A stretch of 12,341 nucleotides of DNA from Monoraphidium neglectum (GCF_000611645.1 NW_014012583.1:1-12341); one strand, 5' to 3'; numbered from the stretch's first letter, positions 1 to 8,826 are shown. Made by a program: numbers and translations. The notes: generated by a model from the letters alone, not told the origin.

Positions 1-17
1 TCACCCCCCACCCTCAG
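1..17 (+). other. 3' end of an intron (acceptor AG at 16-17)
   Basis: The window opens with a C-rich pyrimidine tract ending in CAG at 15-17, directly before an open plus-strand frame. This matches the C-rich acceptors seen at the other introns in this window. The donor lies outside, so intron length is unknown. Confidence 0.6.
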
Positions 18-350
18 TTGACGGGCCACCTGAAGCTCCTGGGGGCCACCACCCCCAAGCCGCTCGTGCTGCTGCTCGCAAACTGCGACGCGGCGCTCGC
101 AGTGGAGTGCGGCGCCGGCCTAATGGAGCTGTCGCGCAAGCTGCTCACGCTGCTGCCGCGCGTCACGGTGGTGGTCTCCAGCAGCGCCGAGACGACCGCC
201 TTTGTGGCGGACTGCCTGGAGGCGCTGCAGGTCGCGGGCAGCGAGGTGGAGCCCGACAGCCACAGGCTGCCCGGCGGGGGGAGGCTGCACACGCAGCTGC
301 TGCGGCTGCGGCCGTGGACGGCCGCGGGGTCGTGTGGCCTGCGCGTGTGA
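18..350 (+). CDS. 3'-terminal exon (partial) of a protein with a STAND/NB-ARC-like Walker B segment
   Basis: The frame opens right after a splice acceptor and runs 110 codons to TGA at 348-350; the 5' part of the gene is outside the window. The first half contains a proline-led hydrophobic strand (KPLVLLLANCD), a helix-like stretch, then a second strand ending VTVVVSSS. This order resembles the Walker B strand and following sensor strand of LuxR/NB-ARC type STAND ATPases (typically LLLVLDNCEH then a strand ending TSR). The catalytic-looking Asp-Asn pair is altered to Ala-Asn, so it may be degenerate or a different fold. The segment LLRLRPWTAA resembles the region that in such ATPases precedes the winged helix, so the protein stops earlier than expected. 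A perfect splice donor, GTGAGT at 347-352, overlaps the stop codon, so the exon may instead end at base 346 and splice onward. Family assignment is tentative; that this is a coding exon is fairly secure from the acceptor and the protein-like sequence. Confidence 0.55.
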   Translation: MTGHLKLLGATTPKPLVLLLANCDAALAVECGAGLMELSRKLLTLLPRVTVVVSSSAETTAFVADCLEALQVAGSEVEPDSHRLPGGGRLHTQLLRLRPWTAAGSCGLRV

Positions 351-448
351 GTCGGGCGCTGTTTTTGCTGTTGGTGTGTCTGGCACGCAGGCCGCGCCGG
401 TGCTGATGGTGTTCGGCTGGTGGCAGTTTGTGCATCATGTAGATCACG

Positions 449-454
449 AATAAA
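449..454 (+). terminator. possible polyadenylation signal AATAAA
   Basis: AATAAA lies 99 bases after the plus-strand stop at 350. Green algae of the Chlamydomonas group mostly use TGTAA, which does not occur on the plus strand between 351 and 1821, so AATAAA is the best visible candidate. A six-base motif can occur by chance. Confidence 0.3.
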
Positions 455-1635
455 CCCTTCGCCCACCCTGCGGAGGCAACATGCGTGTCTTCCTTGCTGC
501 GTTGCGGCCTGCGCGCGCGTGCGCTCGGGCCTCGCAGCGGCTGTGAGCTGAGGGTCGTCATTTACTCATGCAAACCGCTCAACCCAATCCTTTGAGGCGC
601 AAACACGCGCCGTGCTGATACCACTGGTGCTGGGGTGTGTGGTGGCGGGCAGAGGTGCCTGCTTTGCTAGGATCGACACCACCATCGCGGTGGGGGAGGC
701 AGGGGCCTTCGCAGGGGTCCGCTGGTCAGGATGCGTACGCTATGCTGGTTGTGGCGGCCGCAGCTGCGAGCACGCGCGGCGCGTGAAGCGGGGGACATTC
801 TGCCCTGGAGACAGTCTGCCCTGGCGAGTCGGCAAGGGCAACAGAGGTGGTGGCTAGCAAAGGCTAATCAAGTCGGGGTCAAGTCAGGAAGAGGAAGTGC
901 GGCCGTGTGATTTGGCAGCCGCCACGGCGCCAGTGAAACAGCGGGGTCCTCTCGTGTCTGCGCGGAAAAGCAAAGCAGCCTCCCTGGCTAGCTGCGCACC
1001 ACGAAGCAGCAGTGGCACAGAGAGGGGCAGCACTGGGGCGACAAATGACAGAACCAAAGAAAGGTCAGCAAGTTATTGCGTGTGCGCCCATCAAACCGCC
1101 GCGCTAACAACGTCAAAGTGCTGGCAAATCTGTCTGGGAAGGTGCTGTGGTGATACAGGACCCACGGCTGCCAATGACTGTCTGTGCAGCACAGAGCCGC
1201 TGGGGAGCAGGCTGCGCCCAGGCGTGACAGGGGCAGGTGGGGCCGCGCAGGCTCAGGCGCCCGTAGACATCCACTGGACAGACCGCACCGCCGGGCGTCT
1301 CACCCGGCCAGTGCTGCTGGCAGGCGCGGTGCAGCGGCGCACAGCCTGCGACGCTTGCGGGGCCCCCGCCAGGGGCTCACCAGGGGCCCGCAGGCGCAAG
1401 TGCGCACCGACCATGAGGCTCAAGGCGTGCGCTGCATTGTGTGAGCGATGCGAGCAGCTTCTGCGGATAGATGGCGTGGCGCGACTGGCTCAAGACGATT
1501 ATTGGTGTCAACGGTACGCGAAACAGCGTGGCAGGACGCAATCTCAAGCGCGCGTTTGCGTACAGACGCGAATCGGGCGGCGCAAACGAGAGACGCAAAC
1601 TTCCAGAGTTCAGAACCTTGAGTGAATAAATGTCA

Positions 1636-1658
1636 CCACGGCCGCGGGGCGGCCGTGG
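1636..1658. repeat. perfect 10-bp inverted repeat with GGG triloop
   Basis: Arms CCACGGCCGC (1636-1645) and GCGGCCGTGG (1649-1658) are exact reverse complements around a three-base loop. It sits 164 bases past the glycosyltransferase stop codon on the minus strand, where it would be followed by TGACATTTATT, and six bases after AATAAA on the plus strand. A role in 3' end formation or mRNA stability is inference. Confidence 0.75.
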
Positions 1659-1690
1659 GAGTACGGGCAGGCTGCAAGGGGCTGTTTTCT

Positions 1691-1709
1691 GCCGTGCTGC
1701 AGGCACGGC
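1691..1709. repeat. perfect 7-bp inverted repeat
   Basis: Arms GCCGTGC (1691-1697) and GCACGGC (1703-1709) flank a TGCAG loop. It lies 32 bases from the larger hairpin, also inside the likely 3' UTR of the minus-strand glycosyltransferase gene. Confidence 0.7.
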
Positions 1710-1821
1710 GCATCAGCAGCGGCAGTGCAGTGTTGTGAAACAGCGAGCGCCTGACAAACATGCAAGGCGACGGGCTCACAAGGTTGCGGTGGCGCCCTGG
1801 CGGCCGGGCCCAAGCCTGCAG

Positions 1822-2483
1822 CTACTGCATGCCCGCGCCGCCCTGCAGGCACTGCAAGCTGCTGCCACCGCGCTTGAGGCAGCCGCCAGAGAAGGACCCG
1901 TCACGGTGGTGGCGAGCCGTGGCGGTGCCGGCCGCACCAGGCAGGCGCTCAGCCGCCCCCTTGGGCAGCGGCGGCTGCTGCAGGCTGAGCGGCAGCAGCG
2001 GCACGGCGGCGGCCCCACTGCCAAAGCTCACGCTGCGCTTGTGCCTGGTGCTGCCCCAGATGCTGGCCAGGGAGCCGCCACCAGCAGAGTGCCGCGGCGT
2101 CACGGGGCAGCTCGCCCCACCGCCAAAGCCGGCGCCGCTGGCCGCACGAGGCGCGGCCGTGGAGGCGCCGACGCTTGTGGCGCACCTGCTACTACTGCCG
2201 CCGCTGCCGCTGCTGTTGCTGCTACTGCCGCCGCTGCGGTGCAGCAGGGCGCCGCAGACCAGGGCTGCCAGCGCTAGCGCAGACGCCAGGGGCAGCAGGT
2301 GTAAGCTGTGGCGGCTGTGCAGCAGTCTGTCTTCCTGCTCACTGCGCCGCGCGTCCATTGCCTGCATCTGCATCGCCGCGGCGCCATGCGTCCGCTGCTC
2401 CCTCAGCTGCCGCTCTTTCAGGCGGTTGGGCTGCTGGGCCGCACCAGCCGGCTGCAGTTGCTGCTGCTTCTGCTGTCGCTGCA

Positions 2484-2516
<33 letters not shown>

Positions 2517-4200
2517 GCTGCTGCTGGATGTTATGCTCTTGTCGATGCTGCTGCGACAGCTGTGCTGCCGCACCTGCAGGGCTGACGTCACCACCAGCGC
2601 CGCCGCCTCCGCTGTTGCCCCTGCTGCTGCCGCCACCCGCCGGGGCCACGCGCCCACTCACCGGTTCCACACCCATCGCCACCGCCAACTGCGAAGGCCG
2701 CTGCTCCTTCATCTGCTCCTGCAGCCGGACCGCCGCACCACCCAATCGCTTCACAAGGGCGCCGCCGCTCGCCGCGAGCGCAGCCGCGCGCGCCGGCCCG
2801 ACTGCCGGCGACGCCGCCACGGCGGTCTCGCCCGCGCCTGCGCCCGCAGCCGTGCCCGCGTGCTGGCCGTCTCCGTCAAACAGGTGCGCGTAGAGGTGTG
2901 TCACAAACTGCCAGAGCTTCCCGGGCTCGTGCAGCCGCCAGCTGCCCTTGAACATGTGGTACACGTAGGCCAGCGGGTCCGCCAGGTTGACCGTGCTGGA
3001 CGCGCAGCCAAAGCTGCTCTGGGGCAGCAGCCGCAGGTCCCCGACGCGCGCGCCGCCGACGACCGCCTCTGGCGCAACGCCGTGCTCGCGGATGTAGTCG
3101 TGCACCGAGCGCGACCAGATGCCGGGGCCGGTGCGCTCCAGGATGGCGTGGTCGCGGTCTTGGTCGCCCCCGCCCGCCGCGCCCGCCGCCTCTGCGTCCA
3201 CGCGCCGCTGCACGTAGTCGCCCATGCGGCAGACGGCCGGGTGGCCCGGCCGCGCCGCGATCGTCCACTGCACGACCTGCATCACGCCGGTGTAGTCGCG
3301 GCGCCGCGCGGCGGCCAGGTCCTCGAACACGTTCTCCACGCCCGTCAGCAGCCCCGCGTCCTGCGCCCAGCCCGACACCGGCCGCCCCGCGACGACGTCG
3401 CTGTCGGCGTAGACGCCACCAAAGGTGCACAGCACGAGGTAGCGCCACAGGTCGGTGCGCTCCACCTGGGAGCCCAGGCGTTTGAACAGCGCCACGTGGC
3501 GGGGGTGGTAGGCCGCCATGAAGGCCGCGATGTCGGCGTCGTCGTACAGCAGGATGGCGTAGCCGGGGTTGAGCACCGCCCAGGACGCGACCGCCAGCGC
3601 CTGGTGCGGCAGCAGCGCGTCCTTATCGCGCACCGTGAAGTGCACCAGCCGCGGCAGCCGCCCGTCGGGGTGCAGCACTGGCGCGAGCTCGGCCTCGCCG
3701 GCGAGCAGCGGGGCGATGACGAGGCGCGCGGAGGGCGCGGCAGACGCGAGGACGCGCGAGAGCGTCGCGATGGACACGCGGCGGGTCTGCAGCAGCTCCC
3801 GCGGCAGGCCGTAGATTGGGAGCAGCTCCTCGAGGGAGATCTCGCGCTTCAGGCCGCTCTGGACCTTGCAGATCTCGAACGTGTCGCGGCTGGACGCCAG
3901 CGAGTAGCCGTCGTAGTGGGGCGCGGGCCACGCGGCCGCGCGTACGCTGCCGACGCGCGCCTTGGCCGCCGCCGCGGCCGCGCGGGCGGCCTCGCGGGGC
4001 GGCAGGCTGGTGGGGCGCGGGAGCGGCGCGGTGCCGGCGCCGCCGTCGTCGCCGTCGGTCGCTGCTGCCGTCGCACTCCATGATCTGCTGTCGTCGCTGT
4101 CGCCGCCGATGGCGGCGCGGGTCGCTGAGGCGGGGTCGGCCGCGGTCACTGCGCCGAGCCCGGCCGCCAGCACCAGCGCCGCCAGGAGCACGCGCCGCAT
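1822..4200 (-). CDS. DXD glycosyltransferase, Gly_transf_sug / GT32 (OCH1-like), with polyQ linker and C-terminal TM
   Basis: Single open frame of 792 residues, TAG at 1824-1822. ATG at 4200 is the first in-frame Met; it opens a signal sequence (MRRVLLAALVLAAGLGAVTA), which supports this start. Residues about 183-422 carry the glycosyltransferase fold: RLVHFTVRDK (183), YDDAD (219), RTDLWRY (248-254), GGVYADSD with the DXD motif at 266-268, a TGPGIWSRSV acceptor-side motif (357-366) and YHMFKGSW (414-421). These are hallmarks of the GT32 family, whose members transfer a sugar from a nucleotide-sugar, with metal bound by DXD, in the Golgi/ER lumen. The donor and acceptor cannot be read from sequence. 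After the catalytic part comes an Ala/Gly-rich linker, ten consecutive Gln at 563-572 within a longer Gln/Arg-rich, probably helical segment, a hydrophobic segment at about 633-653 and a Ser/Gly-rich tail of about 140 residues. Signal peptide plus C-terminal TM predicts type I topology, unlike the usual type II Golgi enzymes. No intron is needed. The long antisense open frame is a GC-bias shadow. Confidence 0.88.
2485..2514 (-). repeat. (CAG)10 microsatellite coding for polyQ
   Basis: Ten uninterrupted CTG units on the plus strand read as ten CAG Gln codons in the glycosyltransferase gene. More CTG units follow after single-codon interruptions (CCG at 2515-2517, then three CTG). Confidence 0.95.
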
Positions 4201-4369
4201 GCCGTTGTGCACCCAGCCAGCCGTTCGTGCTGTGCCTGCAGGTGCGGCGGTGGGGGGGTGACCGCGGCAGGGGCGTCGGGCCAAGTCAACGGCCGTCACT
4301 GCACATCGTGGCGGGAAGCAGGAGGTGGCACAACCGAACCACGTCTGAGCGCCATCGATCGCTTCTATC
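4201..4369 (-). promoter_or_regulatory. probable 5' leader of the glycosyltransferase gene with two upstream ORFs
   Basis: If the transcript starts upstream of 4369, it carries two short ORFs out of frame with the main ATG. One runs 4355-4296 (19 codons plus TGA), the other 4306-4286 (6 codons plus TGA). Both end before the main start at 4200, so reinitiation would be possible. The transcription start is not visible, and I see no TATA box. Confidence 0.25.
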
Positions 4370-5900
4370 ACGTTGAAAACGCTTGCAGCGCCCGTCCAAA
4401 TCGCAGTTGAGTCGGGCGTCCTTCACAGCTGGCAACAAGCTGCTCGGGCCTGGTGAGGTGCCACAAGTGGGCCTCCAGCAGCTTTCTAGATCGTTTTATC
4501 CTCAACCTTTTCACACCTGCTTCGCTCACTGTCGTCCGAGGCCCTCGCAAGTGTGCGCAATGGGCAATGCTTGTGCGGTCCAGTCCAAGGAGCCTGCTAT
4601 CACTTGGACCAAGAGATTCTGTTTTGATCATATATCAAAACCTTCGGTTGCGTGCTTCTGCTGTCCACCGTTTGTGAACAAATCGCTGCATCGCCACGCT
4701 GTTTTTCTTCTATGCATGTCGTGTCAATAGTCGGGCAGAAGCATTATCGAACGCTCTTGATGAGTGTGCTGTTATGGGTTGAGGGAAGGCTTGCCAAGTC
4801 GACAACGGCGGGGTGCGCAATGGGGTGCTGTGATGAGTACCAGTAGGCCAGTGCGGGCGCAGGTGCGCGGGTGGGTGGGAAGCTGGGAACCCTACCACAT
4901 TGAGTACTCAAGCTCCATCCCAGTACCCTGAATGTGCCACCACATGTTACTAACATATTACAAAGTATGAGGCACCACTCATGCCCACATGCGTGTGTGC
5001 CTCTCAAACGGGCCTGGGCTGCCCCACACCCCTGCACTGCCGGAAAAGGTGTTGTAAGCGCATTGATTGAGGCTTTTGACCTGCAATGTATAAATGCACC
5101 CAATGTGCAAGCCCAGGTCTCTGAACTGGTTTGCCATGCATCCGGGCTTGCGGTGCAGTGCGTAAGCTGGCTGCAGGTTTATGCCTGCAAGGGCTGCAAG
5201 CAGACTCGCAAGCAGCCATGGCCAGGCTCGATACATGGCACAGCTACTATGACGCCCTTCTCGATACGAGTGCGATCAGAGGCACGCACGCCCATGGTGT
5301 GGCCAGGCTGCCGTCTAACACAACACTGCCACCCAGCGTTCCCGAACCAAGTCGTCACCTTGCCAGCATCACGTGTGCTGCCTTGGCCGATGCATGCCTG
5401 TGTGGTGGGAGCCTGAGTGCCGGCTGAACTGACCTGAGCAGCTGCTACACGGAACTTGCTGCTGCAGCAAAAGGGCCATTATCAACGTCCAGGCTGGTTT
5501 ATTACCCAGTGACATTGTATTCCGCGCTGTTACTGCATGGCGAGAGCTCGACGCACGCCGCTGCCAGAAGCGCAGTGCGGAGAAAAAATACCCGCCACCC
5601 AGCCAAAGATGGGTTGTGTGTAAGAGGCGCGAAATGCAGCCTTTACGTAAACCCAGGCGACATTTCGTTGTTCACCCAACAAATTGTGATGGAATGCCCA
5701 GCCAATCCAAGCCAACAGGCGCGCCCCGCCCCTGCATGCGCGCATACGCAAACGCTCTCCAAACGAAAATGGAAACACGACCTTGCCCTTACCAAACACG
5801 CAGCAGCTAGGCGCCGGTGAACTTGGCACCTATCCAATGCTGCACACCATGTTTTGATATGGCAAATCCTTGAAAGGGCGTGGGCCGGCATGTGTTTTTA
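4370..5900. other. lower-GC intergenic region rich in short palindromes
   Basis: Base composition is visibly lower in GC than the flanking genes, as typical for green-algal intergenic DNA. No frame shows a recognisable domain. It contains inverted repeats at 4583-4609, 4621-4641, 4900-4911 and 4944-4956, a TATAAAT at 5089-5095 (plus), TGTAA motifs on the plus strand at 5053-5057 and 5619-5623, and two small plus-strand ORFs with good start contexts (4560-4730 and 5218-5427). None is secure enough to call as a gene. Confidence 0.4.
4621..4641. repeat. 8-bp inverted repeat, 5-base spacer
   Basis: Arms GTTTTGAT (4621-4628) and ATCAAAAC (4634-4641) surround CATAT. It follows directly a second inverted repeat, GTCCAAG (4583-4589) with CTTGGAC (4603-4609). 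Confidence 0.7.
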
Positions 5901-6194
5901 TCTGCCACAGCTGTGCCTTGCCAACACGTACAACCCACCACAGGCGGGTGATCCGCAGCCACATGCGTCAGTGACTGTGTCTCGCGCTTCCCTCCTCAAC
6001 CTCAACGCAACCCAGACAAGAGAGGCCCCTATGCGCCCACAAAAAACCGCTGTCAGCGGCAGCCAAAAACCGCTCAGTCGGTTGAAACTTGCTGCCAAGC
6101 GGCGTGTGCAGCAAGGGACATGTTCTGTCGAATGGGGCCAGGCAGTTTGTGGGGGCAGAATAGCATTCGTAATGGGTTGCCGCGCCATGAAAAC

Positions 6195-6239
6195 GCAGGG
6201 GACCCCTGCTGATTCGCAGGTGCGTGGGTGGTCCCCTGC
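6195..6239. repeat. nested inverted repeat (10 bp outer, 5 bp inner stem)
   Basis: Outer arms GCAGGGGACC (6195-6204) and GGTCCCCTGC (6230-6239) are exact reverse complements. Immediately inside, CCTGC (6205-6209) pairs with GCAGG (6216-6220). The fold is a 15-bp stem with one nine-base bulge on the 3' side and a six-base loop. Confidence 0.75.
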
Positions 6240-7400
6240 TGCGCGCATGTCGCCAAATTCCGCCTGAAAGGGGGCAACCAACGGCTTGCTGGTTGGCGGA
6301 GTCGGTGGTGCGCTTTAAGCTACGCGTAATAGCGCGCGCTCGCAGCCGCAACGTCTGGGCGCCTTGTCACCTTGGCTTCACGCGCCCGCCACGCTTTGTT
6401 TCTTGCGTGAAGCAGCCCCAAGGGGTGGGGCGTTCAAAATCCAGAATTGCAGTGCGGTCGATTGACTGCAAGCGCCAGCAAGATGGTGCGCTACTGCAAG
6501 ACGTGGGCGCAGCCAAAAAGGGGGGCTGGGCCAAAATTGCTGCAGCCACTGGCCGAGGACTATCAGGTCAGGCAGATCAAGCACAAGTGACGGGGCAAAC
6601 CCAGCGCCTGGAAAAAGGCCGGGCGTCACTACGGCGCAGGAGCGGCGCGGCGCAGGGACGACCCAAGCTCGCAAGGTGTCGAAAAAGCGAGCGCAACCTG
6701 AGGGAAGCGGGCGCCGCCGCATGCGGCCGCCCGGCCAGGCCCCCTCCGCATATGCGGCAACAGCTACCGGGTGCTTCCAGGAGCTTGGGCTGCGGGCGCT
6801 GGGCTCGGGCAGCCTGGCGGCGGCCCGCGCACCCGCCCAACCAAGCAACCCCAGGTAAAATCGCCCGGAAAAAGCCACGGCCGCTGGCGCAGGGCGCAAG
6901 GCCCCGCGCCAGACAGCCGGCAAGATGAGCAAAGGCTGGCCTGTGCGGGGCAAAGGATATCCATGGCGCCTGATGGGGTGGCAAATAGCCATGGCGATTT
7001 GCGGCAAAAAGCACACGAGCAGCCTTTGAAGGACGAGACTGAATGGCCAGATTCAGAGGCTATGGGCACTAATCAGTGTTGGCAGTGTGGTCGGTTGGTA
7101 TACATAAGGGCTGGCGCGGGCGCGGCGCGGCAGCGCGGGGCGGCGGTGCTAGCAAAATGCCCGGGCCCCACGCTCCCGCCCCGGCCGCCGCCCGACTGCG
7201 GGGGGAGCCCCTCGGAATCCGCTCCCCTCGCGGGGCCGCCGCGGCGCTGCGCCAGGGCGCGCGGGCGCCGCCAGCGCCCGGAACGAAACCTCTGCCGCTT
7301 GGCGGCCCGGGCGCCCGTGGCCGGAAGCCGCGGGAGCGGCTGCCGGCCGTGCCCCGTCTCTGGCGGCGCTGCCAAGGCGGTATGCATTGCGCGTCTCTGA

Positions 7401-7424
7401 ACAGCACCCCTCGCTGGGTGCTGT
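7401..7424. repeat. perfect 9-bp inverted repeat
   Basis: Arms ACAGCACCC (7401-7409) and GGGTGCTGT (7416-7424) flank a six-base loop. It lies about 445 bases past the CBM20 gene's stop codon on the minus strand, possibly within its 3' UTR. Confidence 0.75.
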
Positions 7425-7869
7425 GCTCTGCCCTCGTGCCTCGCAACCGCGCGGTCGCCCCCGCCGCGGCGCCTGGCGTGATCAAACGCCGACCGGCTGC
7501 CGCGGCGGCGGGCGTGCGAGCGGCTTGCGCTATGATTGAGGCAGCTTGCGTTCGCTCGGGGGTGGCACACTTGCCCAAAGGTTGTGCGAACGCAGGGAGG
7601 CGCGCGCTAGGGGGTGGTGGAGATAGGAGGTGTGGAGCGGCCCTGCAGGAGCCGAGTGGTCGGTACGCACGGCAAGGCGACCGGCGGAGAAGGGAACGGG
7701 GCGCAGTGTCGCCGCCACCCCCCTCTCAACGCGCCGCCCCAAACAGCAGCTCAAGTTGGTGGCCGTTGACCAGCGATGACCAGAGAGTGCAGCTGAGCGC
7801 TCTGAGCGTCTGAAGCAGAGGCCTCAAGGAGCAGAAGGGCGTGTCGCCCCCTGCTGCCGCTTGAGGCGG

Positions 7870-8782
7870 CTACTGTGGGTCCTGAGCAGTGGCAGCCCAC
7901 TTGGCGGCCGCGACGCGTCGGTCCGCGCGCAGTAACGCTGGGTGCGCCGGGTCGCTGTGGCGCACGCTGAGCGCGTCGGAGCGCTCGAGAGCAGTGTGCA
8001 GCGCAGACACCACGCGCGCCTTCATGTCGGCCAGCGCCGCGGCCGACTTTAGCTGCCGCTCCTTCTGCTGCTGCTGCTGCTGCTGCAGCTGCTGCTGCCG
8101 CTCCTGGTCCGCCACAGCCCACGCGACGAGGTCTGCGTCAGGCCCCTCCGCCCCCGCCCACTCGCCGCTGCTGCCGCTGCAGATCGCGTCATGCAGGTAC
8201 TCGCAGCACAGCGCACAGTCGTCACTCAGCAGCGCTGCCACCAGCGGGCCCACGCCCTCCGCGTCAGACTCGGCGGCTGCGGCCGCGGCGGCGGCAGCGC
8301 AACCCTGCTCATAGGAAGCGTCGTAGCCGGTGGCAGGCGCAGCCGCCGGAAGAGGCGGCGGCGCGGCGCCGCTGTGAGCGCGGCGCGCGCCCACGCCCAG
8401 GACGGGCGCGTCGAGCGCGGCCAGCGCGGCTGCGGCAGCAGCGGCGTCGTCCGCGGCGGCGAGGAGCCCAAGCTCGGCGTCGTCGTCGCAGACCGCGGGG
8501 GCGGAGGGCGAGAAGGCCACCTTGAGGCGCGCGACATCCCCCGCGGGCGGCGAGCCGCCACCCCCCTCATGCAGCACACGCGACTGCAGGTGCCGCAGCC
8601 CCTCGACCGCCGCGCCGAGCGCCTCGGCGGCGGCGGCCCGGCCGGGCGCGGAGAGGCCGCGGCCGCGGCCGGGGGGCGCGAGATCGCGGGCGCTGAGGGC
8701 GGCCTGCAGCGCGGCCTCGAGCTCGTGCTGCAACACTGGCAGCGGCGGGGGCACGGCGCTGGGGCGGCCGCCGTAGGAGGAC

Positions 8783-8826
<44 letters not shown>

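Larger units (their letters stand above)
351..1821. other. convergent intergenic region / 3' UTRs, no supported gene
   Basis: This stretch separates the plus-strand exon ending at 350 from the minus-strand glycosyltransferase stop at 1822, so it should contain both 3' UTRs. The longest open frame (plus 897-1625) starts with GTG, lacks recognisable domains and has no flanking splice logic. Visible structure: AATAAA at 449-454 and again at 1624-1629 (plus), and two GC-rich hairpins at 1636-1658 and 1691-1709. I see no tRNA, rRNA or transposon. Confidence 0.5.
5901..7869. other. GC-rich region without a supported gene; includes the CBM20 gene's 3' flank
   Basis: Several overlapping open frames of 120-245 codons occur on both strands (for example plus 6224-6928 and 7076-7813, minus 6378-7016). 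They lack domains, are low in complexity and compete for the same DNA, which is what high GC produces by chance. The right part is the expected 3' UTR of the minus-strand CBM20 gene ending at 7870. Two stable inverted repeats are at 6195-6239 and 7401-7424. Bases about 7120-7380 are extremely GC-rich. Confidence 0.4.

Noticed and set aside
897..1625. 242-codon plus-strand open frame in the convergent gap
   Set aside because: Starts with GTG, has no domain and no splice-site support. The AATAAA overlapping its end is not enough to call a gene.
2308..4083. 591-codon plus-strand open frame
   Set aside because: It lies antisense to the glycosyltransferase gene, is Arg/Ala/His-rich without domains, and is explained by third-position GC on the other strand.
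6224..6928. 234-codon plus-strand open frame
   Set aside because: Basic low-complexity product, overlapped by equally long minus-strand frames; typical of chance in GC-rich DNA.
7076..7813. 245-codon plus-strand open frame
   Set aside because: Ala/Arg/Gly/Pro-rich, no domain, no upstream promoter signal, and competing frames on the other strand.
4201..7869. transposon or LTR element filling the 3.7-kb gap
   Set aside because: I found no long terminal repeats, transposase or reverse-transcriptase motifs, or flanking duplications; only short palindromes are visible.
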